Of a DNA stretch of 64,000 bases, positions 10,109-17,424 are shown one piece after another. The first letter of the stretch is position 1. Each line of letters begins with the position of its first letter. The notes under the pieces are model-generated. The model did no database searches. It saw nothing but the letters and a program-made list of their open reading frames with translations, and had not been told where the DNA came from. Origin of the DNA: CATQHP01 sp965205595 (GTDB lineage Bacteria; Acidobacteriota; Terriglobia; Bryobacterales; UBA6623); assembly GCA_965205595.1 (NCBI GenBank), contig CBDBHI010000057.1, positions 17,238 through 81,237 on the forward strand, given 5' to 3'. The position numbers were made by a program, and so were the translations under genes.

Positions 10109-12385
10109 CTAATCGGCGGCGATCAGCGACGATTTCGAATTCTCTTGCGCGTCGTGGACCGTGATCGCTGACATCGCGACAACGTCCTCGACGTCAAACC
10201 CTTTTTGAAGGACGGCGACCGGATTCTTCATGCCCATCAAGATTGGTCCGATAGCGCGTGCTCCAGCCAACTCTTTCAATAGCTTGTAGGCGATGTTCGC
10301 CGAATCAAGGCTCGGGAAAACGAGCAAGTTCGCCTCCGATCGCAGCTTCGAAAACGGGAAGAACTCCTCGGACATATTGTGGTTGAGCGCGGTGTCGGCC
10401 TGCATTTCGCCGTCGACGGCGAGGGTCGGGTCCTGGGCCTTGACGAGTTCAACAGCTTGGCGCACTTTGTCGGACTGCGGATGACGCGCTGAGCCGAAAT
10501 TCGAGAACGAAAGCATCGCGACACGCGGTTCAACGTCGAGTCGACGAGCCCGCCGCGCCGCCAGCAACGTCGTCTCGGCGAGATCTTGAGCGCTGGGATC
10601 GATATTGACTGTCGTGTCCGTGAGCAGGTAGATCTTGCGGTTGATGATCAACAGATATAATCCGGAAACCTTGCGCACTCCACGCCGAAGGTCAATCACC
10701 TCAAGCGCCTTACGCAGAGTTTCGGGGTAGTGCCGAGTGATCCCCGCGACCATGCCGGCAACGTCGCCGCGGCGCACCATCATGGCGCCAAACGTCGCGC
10801 GCGACTCAAGCATTTTGTAGGCGTGCTCCAGCGTGCAACCCTTGCGTTGACGGAGTTCGAAAAGCTCTTGGGCGTACTCGTCCCTGCTTGGAAATTCACG
10901 CGGGTCGATGATCTCCCAACCCTCCGTCGATAGGCGTAGCTCTTCAGCTTTCGCGCGGACGGAATCATCCCAACCGAGCAACACCGGCTTGGCGATGTGC
11001 TCTTGTCGTAGCACGTGGGCTGCACGCAGGATTTTTTCGTTGTCGCCCTCGGGGAACACGATTGATTGCGGGTCGGCTTGAGCGCGTCGAATGATGAGTT
11101 GAAAAACTTCCTGCGAACTATCGAGCCGTACTGCCAACGACTTGCGATACTCTTCCGGATCAACCCGCTTTTGCGCCAGGCCGGAGTCCATCGCCGCCTG
11201 CGCCACCGCACACGCAACGGCTTGCAAAACTCGCGGATCGAACGGCTTTGGAATGATATAGCGGGGCCCGAACTCGAGATCTTCCGAGGCGTAAATACGG
11301 CGGACCGTGTCGGGAACGTCCTCGCGCGTCAGTCGCGCCAGCGCCCGCACGGCAGCGAGCTTCATCTCCTCGTTGACACCGGTGGCTTCGACATCGAGCG
11401 CGCCCCGAAAGATCGAGGGAAATCCGAGAACGTTGTTGACCTGGTTGGGATAGTCCGAGCGCCCGGTAGCAACGATCACGTCATCGCGTGTGGCGATCGC
11501 GGTTTCGTAGTCTATCTCCGGGTCGGGGTTAGCCAGGGCGAACACGATCGGGCGATCTGCCATCGTGAGCAGCATTTCGGGGGTCAATACATCGGCCACG
11601 GAAAGACCCACAAAAATATCCGCGTTCTTGACTGCATCTTCAAGGGTGCGCAGATTGGTGTTCCGGGCGACCCTTTCTTTGAACGGGTTCATGCGCTCGG
11701 TTCTGCCCTCGAAGATGACGCCGAGCGAATCGACCATCAGCAGATTCTCGGGCTTTACGCCTACGCGTTCATAAAGCCCGGCGCAAGACATCGCCGCCGC
11801 CCCCGCGCCGTTGACGACAACTCGTACGGAGTCGAGCTGCTTGCCTACAAGTTCAACGGCGTTTATTAGGGCCGCGCCGCTAATGATTGCCGTGCCGTGC
11901 TGATCGTCGTGGAAGACGGGGATATTCATTCGCCGTTTGAGTTCCTCTTCGATGTAGAAGCACTCCGGCGCTTTGATGTCCTCGAGGTTGATGCCGCCGA
12001 ACGTAGGCTCCAAAAGCTCAACCGCGCGAATCAACTCGTCCGGATCAGACGTGTCGATTTCGAGGTCGAATACGTCGATATCGGCGAAGCGCTTGAAGAG
12101 CACCGCCTTACCTTCCATTACTGGCTTTCCGGCGAGCGGTCCGATATTGCCGAGACCGAGAACGGCCGAGCCGTTCGACACTACGGCCACCAAATTTGAA
12201 CGCGCCGTATAGCGGCTTGCGAGCTTCGGGTCGCGCGCAATTTCGACACAAGCGTCGGCCACGCCGGGAGAATAGGCGAGGCTCAAGTCGAGCTGGGTGT
12301 CGGCCGGCTTAGTCGGAGTAACGGAAATCTTGCCCGGGGTGGGGAATGCGTGGTAGTCGAGGGCGGCCTGGTTGCGATCCGGCAT
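10109..12385 (-). CDS. maeB: NADP-dependent malic enzyme with phosphotransacetylase-like domain
   Basis: The product has 758 residues if translated from ATG 12385, close to the usual 759 for MaeB. An upstream ATG at 12418 would overlap the neighbouring stop and adds 11 atypical residues. The N-terminal malic domain shows SLAYSPGVA, FHDDQHGTA and the nucleotide-binding GAGAAAMSCAG. A C-terminal PTA_PTB domain (about residue 430 on) shows VFPEGDNEKILRAA and ends near MKNPVAVLQKGF. It decarboxylates malate to pyruvate in the cytosol with reduction of NADP+. The PTA-like part is regulatory in known homologues. It lies 25 bp downstream of the DUF1501 gene. Confidence 0.95.
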   Translation of the reverse strand: MPDRNQAALDYHAFPTPGKISVTPTKPADTQLDLSLAYSPGVADACVEIARDPKLASRYTARSNLVAVVSNGSAVLGLGNIGPLAGKPVMEGKAVLFKRFADIDVFDLEIDTSDPDELIRAVELLEPTFGGINLEDIKAPECFYIEEELKRRMNIPVFHDDQHGTAIISGAALINAVELVGKQLDSVRVVVNGAGAAAMSCAGLYERVGVKPENLLMVDSLGVIFEGRTERMNPFKERVARNTNLRTLEDAVKNADIFVGLSVADVLTPEMLLTMADRPIVFALANPDPEIDYETAIATRDDVIVATGRSDYPNQVNNVLGFPSIFRGALDVEATGVNEEMKLAAVRALARLTREDVPDTVRRIYASEDLEFGPRYIIPKPFDPRVLQAVACAVAQAAMDSGLAQKRVDPEEYRKSLAVRLDSSQEVFQLIIRRAQADPQSIVFPEGDNEKILRAAHVLRQEHIAKPVLLGWDDSVRAKAEELRLSTEGWEIIDPREFPSRDEYAQELFELRQRKGCTLEHAYKMLESRATFGAMMVRRGDVAGMVAGITRHYPETLRKALEVIDLRRGVRKVSGLYLLIINRKIYLLTDTTVNIDPSAQDLAETTLLAARRARRLDVEPRVAMLSFSNFGSARHPQSDKVRQAVELVKAQDPTLAVDGEMQADTALNHNMSEEFFPFSKLRSEANLLVFPSLDSANIAYKLLKELAGARAIGPILMGMKNPVAVLQKGFDVEDVVAMSAITVHDAQENSKSSLIAAD

Positions 12386-12410
12386 GCACCTAGTCTCGCA
12401 CTGGGTGCGC

Positions 12411-13778
12411 TCAAGCAATGATGTCGTGCAGCACCTTGCCGTGGACGTCGGTCAGCCGGAAGTCGCGCCCGGCGTGGCGGTAGGTTAATTTCTCGTGGTT
12501 CAGCCCGAGTTGATTGAGAATCGTGGCCTGATAGTCGTGAACCGAGCACACGTCCTCCGCCACCTCGTAACCCATCTCATCGCTGGCGCCGTATACGGTT
12601 CCGCCCTTGATCCCGCCGCCGGCAAGCCAGGAGCTGTATACCCGCGCGTGGTGGCCGCGCCCTTCGGCGTTCGCCGACGGGGTCGTTGGCGTGCGGCCGA
12701 ATTCGGTAGTCCAGGCAACGATCGTATCTTCGAGCATGCCTCGCGACTTGAGGTCTTTCAGCAACCCCGCGATAGGTTGGTCGACGTTAGGAGCGAGCTT
12801 GTTGTAATGTGCCATCTTGGCGTGGGCGTCCCAGTTTTTCTCGATCGAGGTACCGCCATCAATCAGCTCGATGAAGCGCACGCCGCGCTCCGCGAGTCTA
12901 CGCGCCACGATGCACTGCCAGGCGAATCCTTCGGTGTTGCCGCGCTCAAGGCCGTACAGTTTCAAAGTCGCGTCGGACTCTTGAGACAGATCGAAAGCCG
13001 CCGGTGCTTCGGCTTGCATCCCAAACGCCGTTTCAAACGATTTGATGCGGGCGGTGAGGTTGGAGTCAAGTTCGCGCCCTTTCAAGTGTTGCCGGTTGAA
13101 GAACTCGAGCATGTCGAGCTCGGTCTTCTGAGCCGCCGCGGTCGCCGAACGGCGGTGCATATTGGCGATCGGCTCGTCGCCGGGCATGATCCGCGTGCCT
13201 TGATGCAAGACGGGCAGAAAGTCCGAGCCCCACACCTGGCCGCCGGCGTAGGGAATTTCCGGCGCGATCACCATGAACGACGGCAGGTTTTGGTTCTCAG
13301 TGCCGAGACCGTAGCTGACCCACGAGCCGATACTCGGTCGATTGAACGTAGCTGAGCCGGTATGAATACCGATCGTGGCGCCGAAGTGATCGCCATTGAT
13401 GTTTTTCATCGAACGGATTACCGCGATGTCGTCGACCACGCCGCCAATATGCGGAAACAAGTCGCTGACTTCGATCCCGCTCTGACCATAGGGCCTGAAG
13501 GCCCAGTCCGAGCCTTTGTAAACACTCCTACGATGAGGCTCGTTGTGGTGTTCGCGTAAGAATGGCTTGTGGTCGAAAGTGTCGACGTGCGAGACGCCGC
13601 CGGTCATAAATAGGAAGATGACGCGCTTAGCCTTGGGCTCGAAATGGGGCTTTAGCGGCGCTAGCGGGTTGTCGGTCGGCGCGCCCATCATCTCCGACAA
13701 CAGAGCGGGCAGCAGCATGCCGCCACCCGCAAGCGAACGAATCGTTTGACGTCGGCTGAGATTCCATCGACGATTCAT
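12411..13778 (-). CDS. DUF1501 family Tat-exported protein (second copy)
   Basis: The product has 455 residues. A clear twin-arginine motif (LSRRQTIRSLAGGG) precedes a hydrophobic segment. Family landmarks match the DUF1501 at 3025: KRVIFLFMTGGVSHVDTFDHKP, NWDAHAKM, TTEFGRTP and LNHEKLTYRHAGRDFRLTDV. Unlike the first copy it has no PSCyt1-DUF1549-DUF1553 partner in the window: maeB lies downstream, and upstream is a divergent transporter. A partner could have been lost, or could be encoded elsewhere. Function is unknown. Confidence 0.92.
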   Translation of the reverse strand: MNRRWNLSRRQTIRSLAGGGMLLPALLSEMMGAPTDNPLAPLKPHFEPKAKRVIFLFMTGGVSHVDTFDHKPFLREHHNEPHRRSVYKGSDWAFRPYGQSGIEVSDLFPHIGGVVDDIAVIRSMKNINGDHFGATIGIHTGSATFNRPSIGSWVSYGLGTENQNLPSFMVIAPEIPYAGGQVWGSDFLPVLHQGTRIMPGDEPIANMHRRSATAAAQKTELDMLEFFNRQHLKGRELDSNLTARIKSFETAFGMQAEAPAAFDLSQESDATLKLYGLERGNTEGFAWQCIVARRLAERGVRFIELIDGGTSIEKNWDAHAKMAHYNKLAPNVDQPIAGLLKDLKSRGMLEDTIVAWTTEFGRTPTTPSANAEGRGHHARVYSSWLAGGGIKGGTVYGASDEMGYEVAEDVCSVHDYQATILNQLGLNHEKLTYRHAGRDFRLTDVHGKVLHDIIA

Positions 13779-13811
13779 GGCACCCTTATATTACCTCTGG
13801 AAACTAGACTC

Positions 13812-14492
13812 ATGCGACGCTACGACTTCGTTTTCCTTGTACTCTCGGGAATCTTTCTGTCGAGTCTGGTCATCGCAAACACGCTGGTGTTTAAATTCTT
13901 TGACATTAACCTTCCCTTCGTGGGAGTCGCGACGCTGAGCGTTGGAATCTTGCCCTATCCGGTCACGTTCTTGTGCACTGATCTCATCAGCGAGCTGTAC
14001 GGCCAAAAGCGCGCGGATTCGCTCGTCATCACAGGCCTTGTCGTGAGCCTCTACATGATGCTGATTTTGCAGATCGGCCGCGCCGTGCCGCTGTCGCATT
14101 TGCAGGATGTGACGATTCAAGAGCACTACCTCGCGGTATTTGGTCAGAGCACGCGGGCAATCTTCGCGAGCATGGTGGCTTACTTGTTCGCCCAGTTTAT
14201 CGACGTTCGCTTGTACCACTTCTGGCGGCGAGTCACTGATGGCAAGCACCTCTGGCTTCGCAATAACGCTTCCACGATGCTCAGCCAACTGGTCGACACT
14301 GCCGCGGTAGTAACGATACTGTTCTACGGAATTTGGACTACTGAGCAGATCATCAACGTCATCATCGCGGGCTACATTTTCAAGCTACTCGTGGCGCTGT
14401 GCGACACGCCGCTGATGTATTTAGGCGCCCGATTATTTCGGGATATCGAGAGCGAATCGCGCTCGAATGGGCTGATTCATGAAGCGGCCTAA
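13812..14492 (+). CDS. yhhQ: YhhQ/VUT-family queuosine-precursor transporter
   Basis: The product has 226 residues from ATG 13812; the longer frame from 13746 overlaps the divergent DUF1501 start and adds non-membrane residues. About six transmembrane segments are seen (FLVLSGIFLSSLVIANTLVF; VATLSVGILPYPVTFLCTDLI; VITGLVVSLYMMLILQ; and others). The family signature FLCTDLISELYGQKRA is present near residue 60. Family members import 7-deazaguanine precursors such as preQ0/preQ1 for tRNA queuosine synthesis. No que genes lie nearby. Confidence 0.85.
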   Translation: MRRYDFVFLVLSGIFLSSLVIANTLVFKFFDINLPFVGVATLSVGILPYPVTFLCTDLISELYGQKRADSLVITGLVVSLYMMLILQIGRAVPLSHLQDVTIQEHYLAVFGQSTRAIFASMVAYLFAQFIDVRLYHFWRRVTDGKHLWLRNNASTMLSQLVDTAAVVTILFYGIWTTEQIINVIIAGYIFKLLVALCDTPLMYLGARLFRDIESESRSNGLIHEAA

Positions 14493-14497
14493 AGAGG

Positions 14498-14803
14498 TTA
14501 CGCTTTTTCGAGAACCTTGAGTTGCACTGAAGTCACCATGCCCTTGGTTGCTTCGCGCAAGGCCGCCATATGCGGAGCCTTGGAGTGCGCGTCCAGGGCA
14601 TCCATGGTCTCCCAGCGTTCGAGGACCGTGACGACCAGAGGATCTTTGGCTTGCCGATCCCAGCCTGAATCGAAGTCGATGTTGGGGTCGTAGAAAACGC
14701 ATCCCTCTTCGCCGAGAACGTTGGGCACGTTCGCTTTGAAAAGTTCGAGCCACTCGTCGAATACGTCTTCGCGGATGGTCAGCGACGCGACAACATTGAT
14801 CAT
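14498..14803 (-). CDS. Antibiotic biosynthesis monooxygenase (ABM) domain protein
   Basis: The product has 101 residues, starting at ATG 14803 preceded by a good AAGGAG ribosome-binding site. It is a ferredoxin-like alpha/beta-barrel protein: MINVVASLTIREDVFDEWLELFKAN, then GCVFYDPNID, a VLERWETMDALDAHSKAPHM segment typical of ABM/YgiN proteins, and a hydrophobic last strand. Known relatives are small quinol or haem-degrading monooxygenases or simple dimeric folds. The precise substrate cannot be read. It is convergent with yhhQ, with only 5 bp between stops. Confidence 0.8.
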   Translation of the reverse strand: MINVVASLTIREDVFDEWLELFKANVPNVLGEEGCVFYDPNIDFDSGWDRQAKDPLVVTVLERWETMDALDAHSKAPHMAALREATKGMVTSVQLKVLEKA

Positions 14804-14903
14804 GGGGTCTCCTTCAGGCGATCGACTATTGTAGATCAGCCGCTGACGGCGGGGCACACGAAATAGACCGCGACATGCCGCGCAGCTCAGTACTCTCCGC
14901 AGC

Positions 14904-15707
14904 TCAAACGGGCAGTTTGACCCACAAGCTCGCGATGACGGCCGCAGCGATGAAAAACAGATAGTAGGCGAAGCGCCTGGTCATTTCTCGCTGCGACACG
15001 CGGAGCGTTAGGTGTGGGCCGATCTGGGCGCCGATCGCTACGAACGTGCTAAGCGCGAACATCTGTAGCCAGTCGATCGAGCCTGCCGCGACGTGTCCTG
15101 TTAGCCCACCCGCGGCTGTCAGGCAGACCATAAACGCCGAAGATCCGAATGCGATGTCGATGGGCACGCCAAACAGTCGCACCATCATTGGAATTTTGAG
15201 AAATCCGCCGGCAGCACCGGTCAGGCCCGCCGTTATGCCAATCAGAAACGACAGCGGCAAACCGGCGGCGAGGTTCACTCGGTAGTGAGCCGATCCGAAC
15301 GTGCGCATCCAATGCCAAGGCCTTTCCTTCACCAACCCGACCGGAGGGTCAACTTCTTTCAGCATCACGATGGCGGCGCAAACCACAAGTACCGCCAGCA
15401 CGATAGTAAGCGTCGTAGCGGAAAAACTACGGGCAAAATAGCCGCTCGCGAATGCGCCCACGAAACTAGTCGATTCGAGAACGAATGCTAACTTCCAATC
15501 CACTTTGCCTGCCTTTCGGAAGACAAGAACCGCTGACAGCGATGTCACGATCGTGAACCACTGGCTACGAACAACCGCTTCGTGAAAATCGACGCCAAAC
15601 AGGACCTGGATGGGCGTGTAGAGCACACCGCCGCCTTGGCCGTGCATCGAAAATCCGATGGCACTCAGCCCGAGGATTGCGGCAAGTATAAAGAACTGGA
15701 TTCCCAC
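14904..15707 (-). CDS. TauE/SafE-family sulfite or organosulfonate exporter-like permease
   Basis: The product has 267 residues with about eight hydrophobic segments. It starts FFILAAILGLSAIGFSMHGQGGG and ends in AYYLFFIAAAVIASLW. Glycine-rich helices (ITAGLTGAAGGFLKIPMM) in the second half are characteristic of TauE/SafE. Family members move sulfite, sulfoacetate or related anions across the inner membrane. A sulfatase lies 5 kb away, but no direct link is visible. It probably forms an operon with the downstream ABM gene, about 100 bp away. Confidence 0.85.
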   Translation of the reverse strand: MGIQFFILAAILGLSAIGFSMHGQGGGVLYTPIQVLFGVDFHEAVVRSQWFTIVTSLSAVLVFRKAGKVDWKLAFVLESTSFVGAFASGYFARSFSATTLTIVLAVLVVCAAIVMLKEVDPPVGLVKERPWHWMRTFGSAHYRVNLAAGLPLSFLIGITAGLTGAAGGFLKIPMMVRLFGVPIDIAFGSSAFMVCLTAAGGLTGHVAAGSIDWLQMFALSTFVAIGAQIGPHLTLRVSQREMTRRFAYYLFFIAAAVIASLWVKLPV

Positions 15708-15776
15708 GGGAAAAGCTTTTAGGATAGCGTTCCCAGCAGAATGTGCCGGTTGGTTTGAATCACTCGCGTGTTGCCG

Positions 15777-16691
15777 CTAGTGGTGGTGTTCCAACACCTG
15801 CTCGGAGCAAATCTCGTCTGAGTGCTCGCAGCACTCGTGCTCAAATTGCACGGTGGTGTGGTGGATGCTAAAGCTCGACGCGAGCACTTGATTGATGCGC
15901 CTGAGAATCACGTCGCTTGCCGACAGAGGCAAGTCGGGTATGACGGCATGACAGCTTAGCGCGTGCGAGTTCGACGACAGGCTCCAGATGTGCAAATCGT
16001 GGACATCGATCACGCCGTCGACATCGCGCAGTGACGCTTGCACCTCGTCGCGCGTCATCCCCCGAGGCAGGCCTTCAAGCAAAATATTGAGCGATTCGCG
16101 AATGATGTCCCAACCGCTCCACAAGATCAGCACACCGATTAGAACCGAGAGCAGTGGGTCGATCCAAAGCAGGCCCGTGGCCGCGATTGCGAATCCGCCA
16201 ACTATGATTCCGACGGACGATAGAGCGTCGCCAAGCATGTGCATGAACGCGCCGCGAATGTTGATGTCGTGCTTGCTATCGGCATGCAGCGCAACCATGA
16301 CGATGATATTCACGATCAGGCCGGCGATCGCCACGATGATCATGATGTCTTCTTCGACCGCGCGTGGGGCCAGGAAGCGCTCGTAGCTTTCGTAAAAAAT
16401 GAAAAAGGCGAGTATGACGAGGGTTAAGGCGTTGACGAACGCGGCCAGAACGCCGGCGCGGTGGTAGCCAAAAGTTTTCGACTCATCGGGTGGTTTGGCT
16501 TGCAGGTAGACCGCGAACCATGCCAGCCCCAGCGCGAGCGCATCGGTGAAATTGTGGCCGGCGTCGGAGAGCAGCGCCAGGCTATCGGCGCGGATGCCGG
16601 CTGCGAACTCGATGACGATGAACGCCGCCGTTACCCACAGAGAAATCTGCAGTTTTCTGCCGGTTAGATGGCTATGATCGTGCGCGTGCAC
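15777..16691 (-). CDS. CDF cation (Zn2+/Co2+/Cd2+) efflux protein, CzcD/ZitB type
   Basis: The product has 304 residues. Six transmembrane helices carry the metal-site motifs LLSDAGHNFTDALAL (helix II) and HMLGDALSSVG (helix V). The N-terminus (HAHDHSH) and C-terminus (HECCEHSDE...LEHHH) are His/Cys-rich, as in zinc exporters. The cytoplasmic C-terminal domain (VDGVIDVHDLHIWSLSSNSHALSCH) is the CDF dimerisation fold. It expels divalent metal by proton antiport. It lies 69 bp upstream of the TauE gene on the same strand. Confidence 0.92.
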   Translation of the reverse strand: MHAHDHSHLTGRKLQISLWVTAAFIVIEFAAGIRADSLALLSDAGHNFTDALALGLAWFAVYLQAKPPDESKTFGYHRAGVLAAFVNALTLVILAFFIFYESYERFLAPRAVEEDIMIIVAIAGLIVNIIVMVALHADSKHDINIRGAFMHMLGDALSSVGIIVGGFAIAATGLLWIDPLLSVLIGVLILWSGWDIIRESLNILLEGLPRGMTRDEVQASLRDVDGVIDVHDLHIWSLSSNSHALSCHAVIPDLPLSASDVILRRINQVLASSFSIHHTTVQFEHECCEHSDEICSEQVLEHHH

Positions 16692-16767
16692 GGCTCTTTT
16701 ATCTTAGACCGTGTACGGCGTCGTTCGAGGTCATCGTTTGCGTACGAACGAATTTGCGACCAGCGGG

Positions 16768-17424
16768 CTAGTGGCAGCCCATGCAGCCGAAGTTACGTCC
16801 GTGGCAAGGCTGACACGACTGTTTGTCTAGGCCGATTTTGCCGGTCGAATGCAGGTCGATAAAAGTTCTAGTGTGATCGGCGGGAAGCAGTTTGATGCCC
16901 TGGTTGTGGCAATCGGGGCACGTGAATGGGTTATCGATTTCGGTGTGGCAGACGATGCAGTCGGCCATTTGAGGCATATGCGCTTTCTCCACAACCGCCA
17001 TGCTTTCATTCAGGCCGCGATGGCAGGCGACGCAACTATTTTCCGTATCAAGAAAACGTCGGATGTCACCCGGCTTGCCAAAATACTTATCGCTGTCGAT
17101 GGCCGCGGCGATTTTTTCGGCGGCATTGCCCATCTTGAGATGCTGCTCGTGATTGAAACGGTAGGTGCGCTCGGGCGGCTGTTTCGCCTGCAACGGTGTG
17201 AGATCTATTGTTGGAGCTACCTGGCCGTTGTGGCAAAGTTCGCAGGTCTTTACGCCCGGCAGCAAGTGGTCAGCGACGGTGTTACTGGTCGAGGCCGAGG
17301 CGTGACATGTCGTGCACTGGAGTCCTTTTTCTAGGTGTGTCTTATGCGGGAAGGCCCAGCCCTGGCCGAAGACGGCTCCGCTTGCCATCAGCAGCCCGCA
17401 GGCGATGACGCAGGCAACTCTCAA
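16768..17424 (-). CDS. Heptaheme c-type cytochrome (cytochrome c3/c7-like), periplasmic
   Basis: The product has 218 residues with a signal peptide (ACVIACGLLMASGAVFGQ). Seven CXXCH haem-binding motifs are seen: CTTCH, CELCH, CVACH, CIVCH, CPDCH, CQPCH and a C-terminal CMGCH. Extra histidines such as FPHKTH and FNHEQH could be distal ligands, as in c3/c7 cytochromes. It probably carries electrons in the periplasm, but the partner is unknown. Its start codon overlaps the uvrA stop by 4 bp (17421-17424), so it is translated from the end of the uvrA message. Confidence 0.85.
   Translation of the reverse strand: MRVACVIACGLLMASGAVFGQGWAFPHKTHLEKGLQCTTCHASASTSNTVADHLLPGVKTCELCHNGQVAPTIDLTPLQAKQPPERTYRFNHEQHLKMGNAAEKIAAAIDSDKYFGKPGDIRRFLDTENSCVACHRGLNESMAVVEKAHMPQMADCIVCHTEIDNPFTCPDCHNQGIKLLPADHTRTFIDLHSTGKIGLDKQSCQPCHGRNFGCMGCH

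Noticed and set aside
11066..11869. 267-residue plus-strand frame inside maeB
   Set aside because: It lies antisense within a clearly coding malic enzyme gene and has no recognisable features.
12495..13355. 286-residue plus-strand frame inside the second DUF1501 gene
   Set aside because: Antisense shadow of the DUF1501 frame; no start context or domain.
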